A stretch of DNA of 64,000 nucleotides, from positions 1-64,000 of the forward strand of contig NZ_JAKZFT010000014.1 of assembly GCF_022808985.1 (NCBI RefSeq). The letters run 5' to 3'. The translations under genes were made by a program, and so were the position numbers. A model generated the notes under the pieces. The model did no database searches and was not told the origin of the DNA. It saw only the letters and a program-made list of their open reading frames with translations. The DNA is from Geotalea sp. SG265. GTDB lineage: Bacteria > Desulfobacterota > Desulfuromonadia > Geobacterales > Geobacteraceae. Positions 56,001 to 61,432 of the stretch are shown one piece after another; the first letter of the stretch is position 1, and every line of letters starts with the position of its first letter.

Positions 56001-57597
56001 CATCGACTGGCTGGATGACCATGTCATAAACGACTCGGCAGCAGCAACGATCCAGAACCTGGCCACCGCCGGAACCATCACCGCTGCAGAGAAAGACCTG
56101 GCAGTGGCCCAGTTGAACAACCCCGGCTGCATGGGCTGCCACTTCGGTACCGGCAGCACCCTCGGCGCCGAAGCAGTACCCGGCATCGAGCAGGCACCAC
56201 ACTTCAACACCAATGGCGCTCTGGTCCCCGGTCAGACCTTCACCCAGGCCCAGTATGTGGTGCCGAACACACAATGCAACTACTGCCACGGCTACGGCCA
56301 CGGCACCGACAGTCCGGGCAGCACCGTCATCACCGAGTATGCCGCTTCCGGCCATGGTAGCATCGATGGTATGGCCTGGACCGACTACGACTTCAAGACC
56401 CACCAGGGCTGCGTCCAGTGTCACACCACCAAAGGTTTCGTTGACAACGTCGGCGCAGCCTTTGCCGCCGGCACCGCCGCACCAAGTATAAATGCCTATG
56501 GTATTACCGGCGATGCCACCAAGCAGGTACTGGGCTGCAACGCCTGCCACAGCAGCACCGCCTGGAAGACCAGTATCCGCAACAGCGGCGCCGTCACCGC
56601 ACCCATGGGTGTGGGCGGCAATACCCCGAAAGCGGTCATGAACTTTGCCGACGTGGGTGAATCCAACGTCTGTATCCTTTGCCATGCTTCACGGGAGAAC
56701 GGTGAATCACTTGTCGCCGGCAACCCGACCAACGCAGCAGGCAAAGGCTTCACCAACCCGCACTATCTGGGCGCTGCCGCAGTGTTCTACGGCAAAGGCG
56801 GCTTCAAGTTCTACACCTCCGGTGTCCGCTACAATGAATACGGCGCCGCCGGAAAAGTGGGCAAAAATGCCAACTGGAGCCATGGCCGTCTCGGCATGGA
56901 TAACTACAGCAGCAGTGGCAATAATGACTTGGCCGGGGTGTCGAACGACACGGGCAACAAGGGGCAATGCGTTGCCTGCCACCTTGGGCCTAAAAACACT
57001 CATACATTCGGGGCTGCCGAAGTAGCTAATGCCACCATGGCAGGGGCTACCAATCTTGTCAGTGACAAACCCATGACCCGCACCTGCTACGGCTGCCACA
57101 AAGCCAATGCGGATTCACCCGTGGCAAGCATCGAGCAGTTCATCGACGAGGAGAAGGAGATCTGGTACCGCATGTTCGACTTCTTCAAATGGCAACTGGC
57201 CCAGTACAACATCATTTACGCCGACGCCTATCCATACTTCTCCGGCAGCTTCGATGTGACGGTCGGCACCACCTTCGGCGGCGCCGGCATCGTCGACAAC
57301 AACAAGACCCGCGGTGCAGCCATGAACCTGAAGCTCCTTCTTGCCGAGAAGGGTTCCCATGTTCATAACCGCGCATTCGGCCGCGCTCTCATCGCTGACT
57401 CCATCGTCTATCTGCAGAAGGGCGACGTTGGCGATCGGACCGTGGTTTACCCTGACCAGAACCAGGTAATCAAGTTCTCCGATTACTCGGCTGCTCGTCC
57501 GACGAGCTATCCTGGCCAGGTCGGACCCGATGTCAGCATTACCACACTGAAATCATACCTGACCAGATCTGGCACTGGTGGCTACACCCGCAGATAG
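53008..57597 (+). CDS. Giant multiheme c-type cytochrome, about 22 heme motifs
   Basis: A 1529-residue secreted protein: signal peptide (YLLTLSLALPAFANA), then a heme-free beta-rich region with PKD/Ig-like character (about 20-250), then the heme region with 20 CXXCH and two CX3CH motifs (CSIRCH and CAYRCH). It shows internal duplication: the two CX3CH lie in matching repeats (NANTSYTTLENGVQVTC and NANDSYTTTENGTTVTC), and two larger modules end in HNPAYSRRLINDSIDWL and HNRAFGRALIADSIVYL. It is probably extracellular or cell-surface. It starts 43 bases after the tetraheme gene and ends at a strong terminator. Confidence 0.92.
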   Translation: MLKRLTYLLTLSLALPAFANAATWTVKATSAQPAMGSVTPSGYQNYTSSSAKSFQITPATGNDISKVLLNNVSLGAVSTVSVSPRSTMQTIIAYFAAKTFLVTATANAGGGVTSATSNTVAYGKSKSFSIKPNVGFKILSVIDNDVPQTVTNTAGMTYTIASFTAPHTVAVTFASNTANAGPDQKIVLGETANLSGSGDGTAFAWAVLSKPSNSIGGTFTGSGANVGFTPDVTGIYAIQLTVSDTLGNGVTDIVAVSAYATNALDSNQCAGCHYSKDNAFTASYHWNNHLETGPEFTDPGTGINGVLNANTSYTTLENGVQVTCSIRCHFRNITQKSVYGCSACHSDGLKAGGSFKNASSAHKEKVATYQNTCMYCHTGIRANGTGHGVVPAEFWGSKHWQNNFEYGPEFANQLNTTVSGGIVTSDGSHTDEYLNANDSYTTTENGTTVTCAYRCHFRPGMGPSQNVGTVLANGKSTGYITYTDSTGKYGPANTVYSRPGGDACMACHDSHNPDTATAQSTCYTCHAGGNHGWSVAAFEKSSHFNGTYAKLDGMDKESCLACHNAHSTEATFGAYSTLTPVAATGCQTCHTPGAPYGIYNADQTGKAPHVQTGTADAGGYYPTASYITKGGATCASCHYHNNSVNAGWAEGGHGKVDAPAFVSNATHNWNGQGTDGVNYQVSPQKTNCIRCHSSRGFAQFWDSGFSNIDKVYLDPVAKTLDKASAPLTCDGCHSGAKGVRGAVRPMPTGFTKVKSFYGYSNATIAGAKMTTSLEFTDNKNSNICLPCHSQRAAGTGIKALFAQGAFKQYSVGTAMYPHEAQPAAIVDGKGGYEFASAQGYQDRMRHIRIGNYGTGTGYNNTGITSGNCAGCHMTSEKTHALEAVTEDATTGQINGIATTLCSNCHPVAFTYQDIQKKKDAFNASVAALGKLLVQKGFTQDGVNVLPERKAFDMSLGTKDNAIAEKNIGAWFNWYLFKTADSAAYVHNPAYSRRLINDSIDWLDDHVINDSAAATIQNLATAGTITAAEKDLAVAQLNNPGCMGCHFGTGSTLGAEAVPGIEQAPHFNTNGALVPGQTFTQAQYVVPNTQCNYCHGYGHGTDSPGSTVITEYAASGHGSIDGMAWTDYDFKTHQGCVQCHTTKGFVDNVGAAFAAGTAAPSINAYGITGDATKQVLGCNACHSSTAWKTSIRNSGAVTAPMGVGGNTPKAVMNFADVGESNVCILCHASRENGESLVAGNPTNAAGKGFTNPHYLGAAAVFYGKGGFKFYTSGVRYNEYGAAGKVGKNANWSHGRLGMDNYSSSGNNDLAGVSNDTGNKGQCVACHLGPKNTHTFGAAEVANATMAGATNLVSDKPMTRTCYGCHKANADSPVASIEQFIDEEKEIWYRMFDFFKWQLAQYNIIYADAYPYFSGSFDVTVGTTFGGAGIVDNNKTRGAAMNLKLLLAEKGSHVHNRAFGRALIADSIVYLQKGDVGDRTVVYPDQNQVIKFSDYSAARPTSYPGQVGPDVSITTLKSYLTRSGTGGYTRR

Positions 57598-57622
57598 TTC
57601 AATGATAAAGCTGTATACCTTG

Positions 57623-57654
57623 CCCCCGCTTCCCTCGAAGCGGGGGTTTTTTTT
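57623..57654 (+). terminator. Rho-independent terminator
   Basis: Stem CCCCCGCTT (57623-57631) pairs with AAGCGGGGG (57638-57646), six-base loop, followed by eight T. It closes the 51.6-57.6 kb transcription unit. Confidence 0.95.
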
Positions 57655-57719
57655 ATATTCAACGTCCCAACCTGCAAATTCATAAGCCATCCGTCTTTCC
57701 CCATACCTTTCCCATCACC

Positions 57720-57747
57720 TTCACTCTCAGGACAAATACTATATAAT
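57720..57747 (+). promoter_or_regulatory. Putative sigma-70 promoter for the second tetraheme cytochrome
   Basis: A perfect TATAAT (57742-57747) with a TTCACT -35-like element 16 bases upstream. It lies after the terminator and gives a leader of about 95 bases to the start at 57850. No sigma-54 site is visible here. Confidence 0.5.
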
Positions 57748-57849
57748 TGACAAGTGTGGGTACCTAACGCAAGGAAGGGGGCACATTCAAAGAAGGCAGT
57801 TACGCAGCAGACGATCAAGAGGGTACCTTTGCCAACGAAAGGAGCGCCT

Positions 57850-58590
57850 ATGAGGATCTTGAACTTGCTGATGATAGCTGTGGTAGCAACAAGTACTGCA
57901 CCGGCGGACGCCTTTGCCGGGGTGGCTTCGGGTACGGGAATCGCCCTGTCAAAGCATGATATCAATACCCTGGCGGGCGCTGCCCGAGACGACCAGCAAC
58001 GCATTTGCGCCTTCTGCCATACCCCTCACCACGCCATGGACCCCAGCGCCCAAGACTACATGCCCCTCTGGTCCCACAACCTGACCCAACAGAACTACAT
58101 CTCTTACAAATCCCCCACCATCGAGGTGGATGCCAGGAACATCACCGATCCGCTGGCGGGACCCAGCCGCCTTTGCATGAGCTGCCACGACGGCATCATT
58201 GCCGCTGACCAGCACTATGGAGATATGGCCACGGGGACGAAGTTTCTCACCGGTGACAGCTTTACACCGGAGGCAAATATGGCCATTGGTGCCTCAGGCG
58301 ATCTGACCCGGGATCATCCTATCGGTTTCGATTACACGAAGGTAGCCGGTGCCGGAGCAAACGCGGATGGCACAGACAAACGCATTTTCGCGGCTGACGG
58401 CACTTTGACGTTCAGGGGAAATCCGGCGGTGCTGGTGAGGGATCAACTGTATCAGGGAAGGATCATGACCTGCGCCACCTGCCATGATGTGCATAACCGG
58501 GACAACAATAACGGTGGCGCGGATAAAAACTACTTCGTTTATGCGCCCCTCAAGGATTCACAGCTCTGCCTGACCTGCCATGACAAGTAG
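57850..58590 (+). CDS. Second tetraheme c-type cytochrome (paralogue of 52149)
   Basis: A 246-residue secreted cytochrome with signal peptide (LMIAVVATSTAPADAFA) and four CXXCH motifs in the same order and context as 52149: CAFCHTPHHAMDP, LCMSCHDGI, CATCHDVHN and CLTCHDK at the C-terminus. Shared histidines are SKHDIN, PLWSHN, DHPIGF. The main differences are indels in the middle loop. ATG 57850 has AAAGGAG 6 bases upstream. Its separate promoter suggests expression distinct from its paralogue. Confidence 0.9.
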   Translation: MRILNLLMIAVVATSTAPADAFAGVASGTGIALSKHDINTLAGAARDDQQRICAFCHTPHHAMDPSAQDYMPLWSHNLTQQNYISYKSPTIEVDARNITDPLAGPSRLCMSCHDGIIAADQHYGDMATGTKFLTGDSFTPEANMAIGASGDLTRDHPIGFDYTKVAGAGANADGTDKRIFAADGTLTFRGNPAVLVRDQLYQGRIMTCATCHDVHNRDNNNGGADKNYFVYAPLKDSQLCLTCHDK

Positions 58591-58650
58591 CAGCGGGACA
58601 TGGCCATTGCACCCACCCCATCCATCGTACCTGAGATTGTTGTAGTTACA

Positions 58651-58692
58651 GATAAAAAATCCCCGGCGTATTCTAAGGGGTATACGCCGGGG
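58651..58692 (-). terminator. Rho-independent terminator of the minus-strand lipoprotein/maturation operon
   Basis: An 11-bp perfect stem (58661-58671 with 58682-58692, GC-rich) with a 10-base loop; on the minus strand it is followed by ATTTTTTATC. It may also form in the plus-strand transcript after 58590 but has no T-run on that side. Confidence 0.88.
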
Positions 58693-58728
58693 CAAAAGAA
58701 ATAGAGCAAAGCTTATGGGGGTCTTTGT

Positions 58729-59226
58729 CTATTTCAACACTGCGTTTTTCTTGGTTTTCTCGTAATCTTCACGATAGGCGGCAAGGGCAACCTCGAAACG
58801 GCCGTCATGGACACTGAGCACATAGGCCATCCGGTACTGTATATCGCGCCTGGCATCTTTAATCTCGCCGGTTTTAAGGTCGCTATAGGTGTAATCCCAG
58901 TTTTCTTCGGTGAATACAACCGCCCTGCCCCGCTCGGGCTTCTCCAGACCTTTTACGGAGATGGATTTGACCTTGGCCATCATCCGCACATTGTGGCTCT
59001 TTAATCCGGCAATCAATTCTCCGATCGTTTCCTTATCCCGAGGTGAATCAAGCTCCCCCATGATGCCCGCATCCCCGGCAGCGTAAGCTTTTATCAGCCG
59101 ATCATCGTATGCCTGAATCACCGGCAGGAAATCTTCGGCTTTCATGGTCTCCATGTCGGTCCTTTTACAGCCGGCGGCAACCAGCAGCATCAAGAGCAGC
59201 ATTATTATGTTACGGGTACGAGCCAT
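58729..59226 (-). CDS. Small lipoprotein of unknown function beside ccsA
   Basis: A 165-residue lipoprotein (lipobox VAAGC, Cys about residue 20). The mature part, with AEDFLPVIQAYDDRLIKAYAAGD, then GLKSHNVRMMAKVKSISVKG and AVVFTEENWDYTYSD, resembles small alpha+beta domains that follow the pattern of ARC6-like/NTF2-like folds; I do not assign a family. It is 11 bases after ccsA and before a terminator, so it is the last gene of that unit and may assist cytochrome maturation. Confidence 0.75.
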   Translation of the reverse strand: MARTRNIIMLLLMLLVAAGCKRTDMETMKAEDFLPVIQAYDDRLIKAYAAGDAGIMGELDSPRDKETIGELIAGLKSHNVRMMAKVKSISVKGLEKPERGRAVVFTEENWDYTYSDLKTGEIKDARRDIQYRMAYVLSVHDGRFEVALAAYREDYEKTKKNAVLK

Positions 59227-59237
59227 GGCAAAACCTG

Positions 59238-60065
59238 CTAGAGAAAGATATTATGGGAGTTGACAAAAATATAGGGCACGCAGAAAAAGGCGAACAGTAC
59301 CGAGCCGAGAGCAGCGACGGACATCCACGCCATTCTGTTCCCCTTCCAGCCATGAATGGTGATCAGGTGATAGAAAATGCCGTAGGTCAGCCAGGAAATC
59401 AGGGACCAGGTCTCAATGGGATCCCAGCTCCAGTAGCTGCCGAAAGCCACGTTTGCCCAGACCGATCCCGAAACGAGCATGACGGTGTGATTGAGAAAGC
59501 CCAGAGTGACGAATTTCCGGTTCAGTTCCTCGTTGACGGGATTCACGGGAAACCGTCTGAGCAGCCGGCTGTCCCGTCCCTTTTCTTTCATGATGTAAGC
59601 AGCGGCCAGCACACAGGAAATCAGGTACGAGCCAAAGGTAAGCTTTGCCGTCAAGACATGCACCACGAGCCAGGAACTGTCCAGCATAGGGGAGAGAGCT
59701 ACCGGGTCCTTGACGGAAAGGGCACCGAACCCCATGAAAAGGAACACTGTCGGCAGAATGAAAATACCGAGTATGCGCACCTTCGGGTACTTCCACTGGG
59801 CCAGCAGAAAGATGATCATGGCGATGATGCTGTTCGAGGAGGCCACCTCATAGAGGTTTATGTACGGGCCGTGTTTCACCTGTACCCAGCGCACCGCCAC
59901 CCAGACAAGATGGAGGGCTACACCGGCAATGCTCAGGCGAACCCCCATGGGGATCCAGCGTTCCTTGTCGAAAATGACGCCGAACATGATCGGCAGCCAC
60001 GATGCCAGGTAGAGGAAAATCACCCCCCAGAAAATCACCCGCTGATATGTTATCAGACCCGTCAT
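59238..60065 (-). CDS. ccsA: System II cytochrome c maturation protein CcsA/ResC
   Basis: A multi-pass membrane protein (275 residues, about eight helices) that exports heme and presents it for attachment to CXXCH cysteines outside the inner membrane. The periplasmic tryptophan-rich heme-handling motif appears as GSYWSWDPIETWSLISWL (about residue 210), and conserved histidines are in ALHLVWV, WLVVHVLTAK and FLNHTVM. ATG 60065 overlaps the resB stop by one base (TAATG). With resB it forms the complete CcsBA pair. Confidence 0.93.
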   Translation of the reverse strand: MTGLITYQRVIFWGVIFLYLASWLPIMFGVIFDKERWIPMGVRLSIAGVALHLVWVAVRWVQVKHGPYINLYEVASSNSIIAMIIFLLAQWKYPKVRILGIFILPTVFLFMGFGALSVKDPVALSPMLDSSWLVVHVLTAKLTFGSYLISCVLAAAYIMKEKGRDSRLLRRFPVNPVNEELNRKFVTLGFLNHTVMLVSGSVWANVAFGSYWSWDPIETWSLISWLTYGIFYHLITIHGWKGNRMAWMSVAALGSVLFAFFCVPYIFVNSHNIFL

Positions 60066-61363
60066 TATCCCAATTTCTCCTTCATATCGTGAAACTCGTC
60101 GAGAAACATGTTCCGCCACCGTCCCCAGCCGACGATTTCCAGGATATCAGTGCCGTCCCGGCTCACCCTCCGCGCCCAGATCTCCCGTGGGTCGAAGAGC
60201 CCCATTACCGCAATTCCCAGGATCGCCAGGATGAAGCCGGTGAAGATAACCGGCACCGCCCGGTCGTAGACGACCAGAAGACCGGTCCATTTGTTAACCG
60301 CTTCAAGCCGTATCAGAAAGTCATCGGCCTTGAGTGTCTGACCGATGGCGATGGGCCCCTTGTAGACCACTTCGTTCCGGTCATGAACTTCCATCTCCAG
60401 AGAACGGTCAGCGGCATGATAATCGATCTTCGCCTGAAAGGGGGTACCGGGCAGAGAGAAGATGGCATTACTGCCGTTTCGGGACTGGAGATTGACGTAA
60501 CCTGCAACAGACTCGGGTGCCCCCGGACTGGTAACGACGAAAAGCGCGGCAGGACCGACAAAATCCGATTGATACATCTTCAGCCCGTGAAAATACAAGG
60601 GATCGTTCATGGTCAGGGTCTTGTGTACTTCCTCCCCAGATTTATGATCCATAACGGCAACCGCACTGGTAACAATGTTCATTTTGCCGTTTCTGTGCTC
60701 TTCCGTGCCGTCCAGGCGCAGGGTCACATCCTGCAAATGACCGGGAAAGAAAATGCCCTTGTTTTTCTGCGCATATGCCTGGTCGTTCTCCGGGACCTCC
60801 TGCCCCGCACCCAATTCCATATAGCCGTTGAACCGTGACAAGCCGCTGATCAGCGCCCCTACCAGCAGGACAACCAATCCCAGGTGGAGGATCGTCCCCC
60901 CCCAGATACCGAGCCAGCCCTTGCGCCCATAGATTTCATCTGTGCCCTGCTTCAACACATACCCTCTACCGCGTAGCACCGCTTCGAATCGGTCGAGACG
61001 TTCACGGCTGAAAGCGGTCTCATCAAGGGTGAAATAGCTGACTGCCTCATGGCTATAACGATGGAGCCCCCGCGCTTTTACCAGGGTGGTCCTGGCCAGA
61101 TCCCAGGTAACAAGGGCCATATTGAGAAACAAACAGCTGAAAATACACAGGAACCACCACGAGGTATAGACATGATGGAAACCTCCGACCAGAACCGCCT
61201 TCCCTACCAAAGGATGAGCCTGCTGCCACTCCTGGATTGCAGCCGGGGAGACCCTCCCAGTTTGCGGCAAAAGATTGCCCGCCATGATCACCGGGATCAG
61301 GAGGATCATCAGCCCCATGGAGAGCCGGAGGGATTTTATGCACTGGAGTGACTTTTTCAGCAT
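60065..61363 (-). CDS. resB: System II cytochrome c maturation protein ResB/CcsB
   Basis: The partner of CcsA in heme ligation, 432 residues: three N-terminal membrane helices (about 14-32, 70-90 and 160-182), a large periplasmic domain (about 185-365) and a last helix (about 373-393). LRLSMGLMILLIPVIMAG and GGTILHLGLVVLLVGALISG are typical. The maturation pair lies directly between giant cytochrome genes, so it may serve them, including their unusual CX3CH/CX4CH sites; the substrate preference is inference. Confidence 0.92.
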   Translation of the reverse strand: MLKKSLQCIKSLRLSMGLMILLIPVIMAGNLLPQTGRVSPAAIQEWQQAHPLVGKAVLVGGFHHVYTSWWFLCIFSCLFLNMALVTWDLARTTLVKARGLHRYSHEAVSYFTLDETAFSRERLDRFEAVLRGRGYVLKQGTDEIYGRKGWLGIWGGTILHLGLVVLLVGALISGLSRFNGYMELGAGQEVPENDQAYAQKNKGIFFPGHLQDVTLRLDGTEEHRNGKMNIVTSAVAVMDHKSGEEVHKTLTMNDPLYFHGLKMYQSDFVGPAALFVVTSPGAPESVAGYVNLQSRNGSNAIFSLPGTPFQAKIDYHAADRSLEMEVHDRNEVVYKGPIAIGQTLKADDFLIRLEAVNKWTGLLVVYDRAVPVIFTGFILAILGIAVMGLFDPREIWARRVSRDGTDILEIVGWGRWRNMFLDEFHDMKEKLG

Positions 61364-61386
61364 GTGCTTTTCGTCGGAACCCCCAG

Positions 61387-61414
61387 GGCAGCCGGAGTGT
61401 GCTCCCCGGCTGCC
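61387..61414 (-). promoter_or_regulatory. Hairpin between the right-edge cytochrome gene and resB
   Basis: A perfect 9-bp stem GGCAGCCGG/CCGGCTGCC with a 10-base loop in the 69-base gap, without a following T-run. It may be a partial terminator or an mRNA processing/stability element that sets the cytochrome-to-ResB ratio. Confidence 0.45.
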
Positions 61415-61432
61415 GTGCCTGTCAGTTTACAG

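Noticed and set aside
55630-56685. 351-codon minus-strand open frame
   Set aside because: Antisense to the giant cytochrome; low-complexity Gly/Ala/Val composition typical of a shadow frame.
61387-61414. Intrinsic terminator after the right-edge cytochrome gene
   Set aside because: The stem is perfect but no T-run follows on the minus strand, so it is reported only as a hairpin.
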